Source of the DNA: Deltaproteobacteria bacterium | GTDB taxonomy: Bacteria > Desulfobacterota > Binatia > UBA9968 | Length of the DNA: 16,104 bases | Assembly: GCA_016844625.1 (NCBI GenBank) | Contig: JAERMN010000048.1 | Location: forward strand, 1 to 16,104 | Direction: 5' to 3' | Shown here: positions 1 through 6,007 of the stretch, piece by piece | Layout: the number at the start of each line of letters is the position of its first letter | How positions within the stretch are numbered: the stretch's first letter is position 1 | Notes under the pieces: generated by a model | What the model was told of the DNA's origin: nothing | What the model saw: the letters and a program-made list of their open reading frames with translations, nothing else | The model's database searches: none | Translations under genes and position numbers: made by a program

Positions 1-152
1 TCCTTGACCACATGCTGGTTGTGCACGATCTCATGAAACACGTAGAGCGGCACGCCATGTTTCTCAAGCGCTCGATTGACGGTCTCGATCGCCATTTCCA
101 CGCCGGCACAAAAGCCGCGCGGCTTGGCGAGTATGACTTTTTCCACGGACAT
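1..152 (-). CDS. ispH: 4-hydroxy-3-methylbut-2-enyl diphosphate reductase (IspH/LytB), N-terminal part, cut by the window edge
   Basis: Reading the minus strand from the ATG at 152-150 gives about 50 codons that run off the left edge. The start MSVEKVILAKPRGFCAGV, followed by an AIETVNRAL helix and YVFHEIVHN, is the classic IspH N-terminus. Cys15 in GFCAGV is the first ligand of the [4Fe-4S] cluster, and HEIVHN is the conserved histidine motif. In this family the enzyme carries out the last step of the MEP isoprenoid pathway, making IPP and DMAPP in the cytoplasm. There is no Shine-Dalgarno sequence before the ATG: a copy of the dispersed hairpin element ends one base upstream of the start and supplies the whole proximal leader. 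The rest of the gene lies outside the window, so integrity cannot be judged. Confidence 0.92.
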   Translation of the reverse strand, partial: MSVEKVILAKPRGFCAGVEMAIETVNRALEKHGVPLYVFHEIVHNQHVVK

Positions 153-153
153 A

Positions 154-274
154 TTAAACGAAGCCACTTCGCGGGCGGGGATTTACCCCCGCCGCTGTTT
201 AAATATTGCAAAGGGGATGCTCGCCCCCTTTGGAAACCCCATAATTTTGTGCCCGCCTCAAGAGGCGGGGTTAA
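154..274 (-). repeat. Dispersed four-hairpin element, copy 1 (inverted orientation)
   Basis: This is one of three near-identical copies in the window, about 121 bp long and bounded by TTAA at 271-274 and 154-157. Read on the minus strand it has, in order, a hairpin of the CCGCCTC/GAGGCGG type, AAAGGGG/CCCCTTT, GGCGGGG/CCCCGCC and CGAAG/CTTCG. It lies between the glycosyltransferase-like gene and ispH and ends one base from the ispH start codon, so it is expected to be in the ispH leader if transcription starts upstream of it. Confidence 0.9.
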
Positions 275-368
275 TATAGAATCTCGCTTGAGAGTCTGGA
301 TGAATCAATCCATACTGTCAACTCGGCGCCGATTAGGTTGGCAAGAACGAACGGAGCTCAAGCTTGGC

Positions 369-1454
369 TTAGTCAGAATCGTCGAGCATTGAAAGAATCT
401 CTTGGGCGGCGACCGGCGCACCGTTTAGCGCTACCTGGGGCCAGTTTGGCGATCTGCTCAAAAGGCGCTCCAGATGAGCCGTTAAATTGCCCGCCAGCAG
501 TTCATCTTGAGGGATAAGCTCAGCGGTGGCGCAATCATGCAACGCCTCGACCAGACGAGGATACTCGGGAAAATCTCCACGGTCGGTATAAAGGATTGGC
601 AACCGATGGGCTAGCACGTCGGCAACTATGCCGTAGCCCGGTTTGGTTACGACGGCATCCACAGCTCGAACCAAATCTTCATATTGGCTTTGTGTGTCGG
701 GCAGGACCAAGAGATTTCCGTCGAATTTTCTGCTTTCACCGGTGGTGACGAAGAAGAATCGCCGTTGCCCGTTTAGCTTCGCCAATGGTAAGCGCTCGAG
801 TCCCAAACCACCAAAGCTTAGTAGAACAATCGTCGCGCTCTCCGGCAAATCAAATTTTCTTCTCGCCTGCGCTTTGGTCAATGAGGACTGGCGGGCTAGC
901 CAAGGAATCGCTTGCTGGCGCGGAAACATACTAGTGTCGCAGGCATAGGGCAGTGTCAGCGCCATTGTTGTCTGGCCGTAAAATGCGCTAATTTGTTCTA
1001 TTAGCGGGCGAAATCCGGGGTGTTCATCGATGTAGGCACGATAGATGACATCCCAGGTGAAGTTGGTGATCGAAACGGACGGAATTGCTGCCTGTGCGGC
1101 AATTTCAAAGCAGAGCGGCGGCGTGTCGCCGACAATCAAACTGATTGCATGGGTTTTTATGAAAGCTACTTCTCTGTCAATCACATCCTGGCAGTGATCG
1201 TAAATGTTCCGGCACGCCGCCAAGGTTTCGCTGAGCTCCATGCGCAAGCTATCTCTCTGAATGATGCCAACGTCGATCGCTTGTCGGCTGTACTGGACAG
1301 GCGTGGGCGCATTGTAAAACAACCATGGAGGCGCCGTGGTGCGCACGTGAATGGGCAAATTCGGTCGAGCGCTTGCAAGCGCTCGAATCACTTGGTGCGA
1401 GCGCACCGCGTGGCCATAGCCATGACCGGTGATGTAATAGAGAATTGAACTCAA
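369..1454 (-). CDS. Glycosyltransferase-like protein (GT-B fold; similar to the N-terminal domain of plant-type L-arabinokinases)
   Basis: The protein is about 361 residues when started at the TTG at 1454-1452. The start MSSILYYITGHGYGHAVR (GHGYGHA at residues 10-16) is typical of a glycosyltransferase family related to MGT/MurG enzymes and to the N-terminal half of L-arabinokinases. The C-terminal half has a KPGYGIVAD motif (about residue 271), like the GT-B donor-nucleotide loop, followed by a PEYPRL segment. An alternative TTG at 1514-1512 would add 20 residues with no family resemblance, so the shorter form is preferred; neither has a clear ribosome site. The gene is divergent from the cold-shock gene and shares its upstream region. 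Donor and acceptor sugars cannot be told from the sequence. It has no kinase domain and no signal peptide, so it is probably cytoplasmic. Confidence 0.75.
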   Translation of the reverse strand: MSSILYYITGHGYGHAVRSHQVIRALASARPNLPIHVRTTAPPWLFYNAPTPVQYSRQAIDVGIIQRDSLRMELSETLAACRNIYDHCQDVIDREVAFIKTHAISLIVGDTPPLCFEIAAQAAIPSVSITNFTWDVIYRAYIDEHPGFRPLIEQISAFYGQTTMALTLPYACDTSMFPRQQAIPWLARQSSLTKAQARRKFDLPESATIVLLSFGGLGLERLPLAKLNGQRRFFFVTTGESRKFDGNLLVLPDTQSQYEDLVRAVDAVVTKPGYGIVADVLAHRLPILYTDRGDFPEYPRLVEALHDCATAELIPQDELLAGNLTAHLERLLSRSPNWPQVALNGAPVAAQEILSMLDDSD

Positions 1455-1518
1455 GGTTGCTTTGCTTATATGAAGTCGAGTAGACAGGCTAGGGACATGG
1501 AACAGGATTGTCAAGAAT

Positions 1519-1536
1519 TTGCCGCTGAGCCGGCAA
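1519..1536 (+). promoter_or_regulatory. Leader hairpin upstream of the cold-shock gene
   Basis: TTGCCG at 1519-1524 pairs with CGGCAA at 1531-1536 around a 6-base loop. It sits a few bases before the purine-rich ribosome site (AGGGGAG, about 1542-1548). It does not cover that site, so a role in temperature or translation control is only a possibility. Long structured leaders are known for some cspA-family genes. Confidence 0.3.
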
Positions 1537-1558
1537 GATCAAGAGGGGAGAAAGAGTT

Positions 1559-1762
1559 ATGACCGGGACGATCAAGAAAATCATGCGGGACAAGGGCTTC
1601 GGTTTTATCAAGCCGGATGACGGCAGCGAAGATGTGTTCTTCCATCGCGGCAGTCTGGCGCCGCGCGGCCAGATCGAAGATATGAATGAAGGCGACACCG
1701 TGCAGTTTCAAAGCCGCAAGGGTGATAAAGGGCCGGTCGCCTTCGATCTAAAAATGCGCTGA
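1559..1762 (+). CDS. Cold-shock domain protein (CspA family)
   Basis: This 67-residue protein is a single cold-shock domain. The RNP1 motif KGFGFIKP (about residues 12-19) and the RNP2 motif DVFFHRG (about 25-31) are both intact, and the length is normal for the family. Such proteins are small OB-fold binders of single-stranded RNA and DNA that act as RNA chaperones or antiterminators. The ATG at 1559 has a good purine-rich ribosome site (AGGGGAG) about 10 bases upstream. The gene is followed after 111 bp by the DUF255 gene on the same strand and is divergent from the glycosyltransferase-like gene. Which paralogue it is, and whether it is cold-induced, cannot be told from sequence. Confidence 0.95.
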   Translation: MTGTIKKIMRDKGFGFIKPDDGSEDVFFHRGSLAPRGQIEDMNEGDTVQFQSRKGDKGPVAFDLKMR

Positions 1763-1873
1763 CAGGAGACGATCGGCCGCTCTCCCGACCGATACTGTAA
1801 ATTCATTGCTGTAGACTCTGCCGACGACGGTTTGTGTTAGCTTGGCAATATTTCCTGCCTGAAAGCCGGGAGC

Positions 1874-3931
1874 ATGAATCCCAAACCTGCCAATCGCCTG
1901 ATCAACGAAACCAGCCCCTATCTGCTCCAGCACGCGCATAACCCGGTGGACTGGTTTGCCTGGGGCGAGGAAGCTTTTAGCGAAGCTCGAGTAAAGAATA
2001 AACCGATCCTGTTGAGTATCGGCTACTCCGCCTGTCACTGGTGCCACGTGATGGAGCGCGAGTCGTTTGAGAACGAAAAAATAGCCGCGCTGATGAACGA
2101 GCTGTTCGTCAACATCAAAGTCGACCGCGAGGAGCGGCCTGATTTAGATGAGATTTACATGAGCGCGGTGCAGATGCTAACCGGCCGCGGTGGTTGGCCG
2201 ATGACCCTGTTTCTCACGCCGGAGCGAAAGCCATTCTACGGCGGCACCTACTTTCCGCCCGAAGACCGCGGCGGCATGCCGGGTTTTCCAAAAATCTTAA
2301 TGAGAGTTAATCAAGCGTTTCGCGAACGTCCGGCCGATGTCGAGAAGAGCGTCACGCAAATCTTGAGCGCCTTGCAGCGCATGTCCGAAGCTCAACAGAG
2401 CGAAAAAGTGTTTTCACCAAACGTGATCGCCGAGGGCGCCCAAAATATCGCCCGCGCCTACGATAGCGATAATGGCGGCCTGGGGCAGGCGCCGAAATTT
2501 CCCAACGCCGGCGTCTACGAATTATTCTTGCGCCATTATCATCACTCGCGAAATGATCGCTATTTAGAAATGGTCACGCACACGCTGACCAAGATGGCGC
2601 AAGGGGGTATTTACGATCATGTGGGCGGCGGTTTTCATCGCTACTCGGTGGATGCCAGGTGGCTCGTGCCGCACTTTGAGAAGATGCTCTATGACAACGC
2701 GCAGCTAGTGCGCATTTACGCACAGGCGTTCACGATTGCCAACAACCCACTTTTCAAAACGGTGGTGGACGAAACCTGCGCCTATTTGCTCCGCGAAATG
2801 TTGCATCCGGAGGGCGGCTTTTACTCAACTCAGGACGCTGACAGCGAAGGAGAAGAAGGAAAATTCTTTGTCTGGACGCCGGCAGAAATCAATCAGTTAA
2901 TTGGCGAAGAGGCTGGCGAGATCTTTGGCCGGATCTACGACGTCAGCGAGCAAGGCAATTTCGCAGAGACAAATATTCTTCATCCAATCCTCACGGTGGA
3001 ACAAGCCAGCAAATATTTTCGCAAGGATCCGTCTGAGATCGAACAGCGAATCGCCGCGGCAAAACAAACATTGTTCAGCGCACGCGAAAAGAGAATCAAG
3101 CCATTTCGCGATGAAAAAATAATCACCGCGTGGAACGGCTTGATGCTTTCGGGTTTTGCCGAAGCGATGAAGATTTCGCCGCGCGACGAATATAGTGAAG
3201 CGACCAACCGAACCATCGAATTTATCTTCGCGAAATTGTTTCGCGACGGGTTCTTGCTGCACACCTACCAGGACGGCAAAGCCAAGCTGCTCGGTTATCT
3301 TGACGATTACGCTTTTCTCGCGGTCGGGCTGCTCGATGTTTGCGAAGTGTTGTTCGACCGCTCGCTGCTGGATCGATCGATTGAGTTATGCGAGATCATG
3401 CTGCGGGAATTTTGGGACGACAAGGACGGCGGCTTTTTTTTCACGGGCAAATCGCATGAACAGCTGATTAGTCGCGCCAAACCGATTTTCGATGCGTCGA
3501 TCCCCTCGGGTAATGCCATGGCGACGCAGTTGCTGTTGCGTCTGCATCACATCACCGGCAGAGAAGAATATCGCGAGCGCGCAGAAAAAGTGCTGCGCGC
3601 TTATTACGACGCGATGGAAAGCCAACCGTTCGGCTTCGCCCATCTGCTCTGCGCGTTGGATTTTTATTTAACCAAGCCGAAAGAGATTATCATTGTTGGC
3701 GAGCGCCAGGATCCAGCTACGCGGGAACTCTTACAAGCAATCCATTCGCTTTATCTACCCAATAGGACGCTTCAACTCGCCAGCCCCCAAGCATCGCTGG
3801 AAAATATTTCGCCGCTGCTGCAAGGAAAAATCCAAACCGACGGTAAACCAACCGTCTTCGTCTGCCACAACTACACTTGCTCGGCGCCCGTGACCCGTTG
3901 GGCCGAACTAAAGCCGTTATTGGAAAGTTAA
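1874..3931 (+). CDS. Thioredoxin-domain protein of the DUF255/YyaL (SPATA20-like) family
   Basis: The protein is 685 residues, the usual full length for this family. It opens with NRLINETSPYLLQHAHNPVDW, the family signature, then a thioredoxin-like domain of about 150 residues with a CxxC centre (Cys54-His-Trp-Cys57 in SACHWCHVME) and the GGWPMTLFLTP segment. From about residue 190 the sequence resembles the alpha/alpha-barrel part found in YyaL and SPATA20 homologues (GGIYDHVGGGFHRYSVD, ITAWNGLMLSGFA). No signal peptide is seen, so it is probably cytoplasmic. The biochemical role of the family is not firmly established; names such as 'cellobiose 2-epimerase-like' come from fold resemblance only. 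The ATG at 1874 follows GGGAG closely. The gene ends in the region occupied by hairpin element copy 2, convergent with parB. Confidence 0.92.
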   Translation: MNPKPANRLINETSPYLLQHAHNPVDWFAWGEEAFSEARVKNKPILLSIGYSACHWCHVMERESFENEKIAALMNELFVNIKVDREERPDLDEIYMSAVQMLTGRGGWPMTLFLTPERKPFYGGTYFPPEDRGGMPGFPKILMRVNQAFRERPADVEKSVTQILSALQRMSEAQQSEKVFSPNVIAEGAQNIARAYDSDNGGLGQAPKFPNAGVYELFLRHYHHSRNDRYLEMVTHTLTKMAQGGIYDHVGGGFHRYSVDARWLVPHFEKMLYDNAQLVRIYAQAFTIANNPLFKTVVDETCAYLLREMLHPEGGFYSTQDADSEGEEGKFFVWTPAEINQLIGEEAGEIFGRIYDVSEQGNFAETNILHPILTVEQASKYFRKDPSEIEQRIAAAKQTLFSAREKRIKPFRDEKIITAWNGLMLSGFAEAMKISPRDEYSEATNRTIEFIFAKLFRDGFLLHTYQDGKAKLLGYLDDYAFLAVGLLDVCEVLFDRSLLDRSIELCEIMLREFWDDKDGGFFFTGKSHEQLISRAKPIFDASIPSGNAMATQLLLRLHHITGREEYRERAEKVLRAYYDAMESQPFGFAHLLCALDFYLTKPKEIIIVGERQDPATRELLQAIHSLYLPNRTLQLASPQASLENISPLLQGKIQTDGKPTVFVCHNYTCSAPVTRWAELKPLLES

Positions 3932-3970
3932 CTTCGCCCGTGGCGGAATTGCCAGTAAGTGGATTCTAGG

Positions 3971-4094
3971 TTAACCGCGCCTTTTGAGGCGGGAACCATA
4001 TTATGGGGTTTTTAATAGGGGGCGAGCATCCCCTTGGCAATTATCGCAATTGGCGGCGGGGTTAAATCCCCGCCCGCGAAGTGGCTTCGTTTAA
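3971..4094 (+). repeat. Dispersed four-hairpin element, copy 2
   Basis: This 124-bp copy is bounded by TTAA at 3971-3974 and 4091-4094. It is the most diverged of the three: the first hairpin has an altered left arm and the second is shortened, while the third (GGCGGGG/CCCCGCC) and fourth (CGAAG/CTTCG) are perfect. It fills the gap between the convergent DUF255 and parB genes, where its hairpins could act as a transcription barrier for both. No T-run follows the stems, so it is not a classical terminator. Confidence 0.9.
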
Positions 4095-4107
4095 TGGACT
4101 CATAGTC

Positions 4108-4956
4108 CTAAACACTCACGAAGCGCGTTGTAATCACCTGAATGATCCGCTCCAAATCCGCCAGTGTGTAGTATTCGATCTCGATCTTGCCTTTCGTCGA
4201 CCGCGCCTTTGGCAACAGCCGCACACGGGTGCCGAGCGAACGTTGCAAGTTTTCGACCACCGATTTTAGATCGGCATCGACGAGCGGCAACGGCCGGCGG
4301 CGTTTGCGGCCGATGAGCAGGTTGCGAACCATTTTCTCTGTTTCGCGCGTGGAAAGTCCTTTAGCGATCACGTCGCGGCAGGCTGAGATAATCAAAGGTT
4401 CGGTGTGAAGTCCCAAAAGCGCGCGCGCTTGACCTGCGGGAAGTTTTCCCGCCGTCACTTCTTGCTGCACCTCGGTGGGAAGCGTGAGCACCGCCACCTC
4501 TTCCTGGCTCCAGTGAAACTCCTCCTGCAGTCGGCGATAGCCGCTCGCTTCTTCGATGGCATTCAAATCTTCCCGCTGGAGATTCTCCACCAGCGCAAGT
4601 TGCAACGCTTCGTGATCGCTGGCATTGCGAATCACCACCGGCACTCGGCTTAAACCTGCGCGCATCGCGGCGCGCCAACGCCGCTCGCCGGCGATCAATT
4701 CGAATCCATCGCCCTGGGGCCGCACCACCAGCGGCTGTATGATGCCCTGATTGCGGATCGACGCAGCCAGTTCTTCGATTTTTGCTTCATCGAAAATGCG
4801 CCGCGGCTGAAATGGGCTCGGCGTAATACGATCTACGGCGATCTCTTTCGGGAAGCTATCTTGTGGGGTTTGGGTTAGCGGTTCTGCGGCTGTTGGAATC
4901 AGCGCACCGAGCCCTCTACCCAACCCCCTTTTCTGCGTTGACAACGTGTTCTCCAC
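4108..4956 (-). CDS. parB: Chromosome-partitioning protein ParB, apparently lacking the helix-turn-helix core
   Basis: The protein is 282 residues from a GTG start at 4956-4954, with AAGGAG about 10 bases upstream; the start overlaps the end of parA by 41 bases. The N-terminus KRGLGRGLGALIP is typical of ParB and binds ParA in relatives. The CTP-binding domain is intact: PSPFQPRR (about 46-53), GERRWRA (90-96) and ENLQRED (124-130). After QEEVA (151-155) the usual stretch of roughly 16-17 residues containing the GKSR-type turn and the TVAN recognition helix is missing; the sequence goes straight to VLTLP (156-160). The GKLPAGQARALL segment and a C-terminal dimerisation-type tail follow. The loss is in frame at 4491/4492. 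Known ParB proteins bind parS through this motif and slide as CTP-dependent clamps, so function here is uncertain. Confidence 0.93.
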   Translation of the reverse strand: MENTLSTQKRGLGRGLGALIPTAAEPLTQTPQDSFPKEIAVDRITPSPFQPRRIFDEAKIEELAASIRNQGIIQPLVVRPQGDGFELIAGERRWRAAMRAGLSRVPVVIRNASDHEALQLALVENLQREDLNAIEEASGYRRLQEEFHWSQEEVAVLTLPTEVQQEVTAGKLPAGQARALLGLHTEPLIISACRDVIAKGLSTRETEKMVRNLLIGRKRRRPLPLVDADLKSVVENLQRSLGTRVRLLPKARSTKGKIEIEYYTLADLERIIQVITTRFVSV

Positions 4957-5710
4957 GGGTGATCAACTCCTTTGCCAAATCTTGATAATCTTGCGCCCCA
5001 GTCGAGGCCGGATCATACAAACAAATCGGTTTGCCGTAACTCGGACTCTCGCTTAGACGGACATTGCGGCGAATAATCGTATTAAATAGCTTGTCAGGAA
5101 AGTGAGCGCGAATCTCTTCGACGACTTGGTGCGACAAACGATTGCGGCTGTCGAACATCGTGATGACGATGCCTTCTAAGTGAAGCGCGGGGTTCAACCC
5201 CTTGTGCACCAGATTCATCGTTTCCAGTATCGCACTCAGCCCTTCGAGCGCGTAGTACTCGCTTTGAATTGGAACCAACAACACATCAGCGGCGGTAAGC
5301 GCATTCAAAGTGAGCAAACCCAAAGACGGCGGGCAGTCGAGTAATACGTAATCGTAGTGGGCAGTGACCGATATGAGCGCGTCTTTCAATCGGTACTCAC
5401 GCCGATCCGCACTGACCAATTCAACCTCCGCACCGACCAAATCCCTGGTCGCTGGAATTAAAAGTAACTGCGGCAGATCGGTCTGGCACAAAACCTCGCC
5501 GATAAATCGCGACCCATCAAGCACGTGATAGAGGCTTGCCGAGAGCTTTGAACGATCAACACCAAGCCCAGTCGTACTATTACCCTGAGGATCAAGATCG
5601 ATTAACAAGACGCGCTTCGAATCGAGCGCTAGCGACGCTGCTAAGTTAATCGACGTAGTGGTTTTTCCAACACCGCCCTTCTGATTTGCTATTGCTATAA
5701 TTTTTAACAT
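4916..5710 (-). CDS. parA: Chromosome-partitioning ATPase ParA (Soj family)
   Basis: The protein is 264 residues from the ATG at 5710-5708, which gives the standard start MLKIIAIANQKGGVGKTTT. A TTG seven codons upstream (5731) is possible but adds an atypical hydrophobic tail. Visible motifs are the deviant Walker A KGGVGKTT (11-18), the switch DLDPQGN (38-44), Walker B YVLLDCPP with Asp125, and the RRNVRLSESPSYGKPI segment near residue 204. ParA is a cytoplasmic ATPase that binds DNA non-specifically and moves ParB-parS complexes. The gene overlaps parB, indicating one transcript and coupled translation. Its leader contains a parS site and is AT-rich; no strong Shine-Dalgarno sequence is seen. 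Confidence 0.96.
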   Translation of the reverse strand: MLKIIAIANQKGGVGKTTTSINLAASLALDSKRVLLIDLDPQGNSTTGLGVDRSKLSASLYHVLDGSRFIGEVLCQTDLPQLLLIPATRDLVGAEVELVSADRREYRLKDALISVTAHYDYVLLDCPPSLGLLTLNALTAADVLLVPIQSEYYALEGLSAILETMNLVHKGLNPALHLEGIVITMFDSRNRLSHQVVEEIRAHFPDKLFNTIIRRNVRLSESPSYGKPICLYDPASTGAQDYQDLAKELITRGEHVVNAEKGVG

Positions 5711-5801
5711 TAAAATTATCTTAAATATCAATAGCTTATGAACATAGCCATTAATTAATGTTTTGTATCATATAATTTAGCGAATTAAAAGTATTTTCTT
5801 A

Positions 5802-5817
5802 CGTTTCACGTGAAACA
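5802..5817. promoter_or_regulatory. parS centromere-like site upstream of parA
   Basis: The 16-mer matches the widespread parS consensus TGTTTCACGTGAAACA except for C in place of the first T. The 14-bp core palindrome GTTTCACGTGAAAC (5803-5816) is perfect. It lies about 92 bp before the parA ATG. In studied bacteria ParB loads here near the replication origin. Confidence 0.92.
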
Positions 5818-5851
5818 AGCGAAAATGATCAAATTTAAAGTCGATTCTAAT

Positions 5852-5974
5852 TTAACTCCGCCTCTTGAGGCGGGAACAAAATTATGGGGTTTCCAAAGGG
5901 GGCGAGCATCCCCTTTGCAATTATCTCAATTGGCGGCGGGGCTAAATCTCCGCCCGCGAAGTGGCTTCGGTTAA
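5852..5974 (+). repeat. Dispersed four-hairpin element, copy 3
   Basis: This 123-bp copy is bounded by TTAA (5852-5855 and 5971-5974). The hairpins are CCGCCTC/GAGGCGG (5858-5873), AAAGGGG/CCCCTTT (5895-5901 with 5910-5916), GGCGGGG/CTCCGCC (5935-5941 with 5948-5954, one G-T pair) and CGAAG/CTTCG (5957-5969). It lies between mnmG and parA on a region probably transcribed from the minus strand, so the RNA carries the complementary form. Confidence 0.9.
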
Positions 5975-6007
5975 TTTGATCGCGTTAGGAAACTCGGCGA
6001 AAGCAAG

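Larger units (their letters stand above)
5711..6007. other. mnmG-parA spacer: parS, AT-rich stretch and repeat, with no rsmG
   Basis: This 297-bp gap occupies the place where many bacteria carry rsmG (gidB). It consists of an AT-rich stretch (about 5711-5800), a parS palindrome (5802-5817), hairpin element copy 3 (5852-5974) and about 30 bp before the mnmG stop. I see no open frame or remnant resembling the RsmG methyltransferase on either strand, and no clear DnaA box. Confidence 0.8.

Noticed and set aside
316..321. Perfect TTGACA box (minus strand) as an ispH promoter
   Set aside because: No acceptable -10 box lies 16-18 bases downstream; TATATT is about 37 bases away.
12..392. Open frame of 126 codons on the plus strand
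   Set aside because: It runs antisense through the ispH start and the hairpin element, and has no family resemblance.
5711..5801. Possible replication origin in the AT-rich region near parS
   Set aside because: I find no DnaA box matching TTATNCACA here or in the AT-rich mnmE-mnmG gap, and no dnaA or dnaN nearby.
154..5974. CRISPR array or tRNA-like structure for the dispersed repeats
   Set aside because: The copies are kilobases apart, in both orientations and without spacers; the hairpins do not form a cloverleaf and no cas genes are present.
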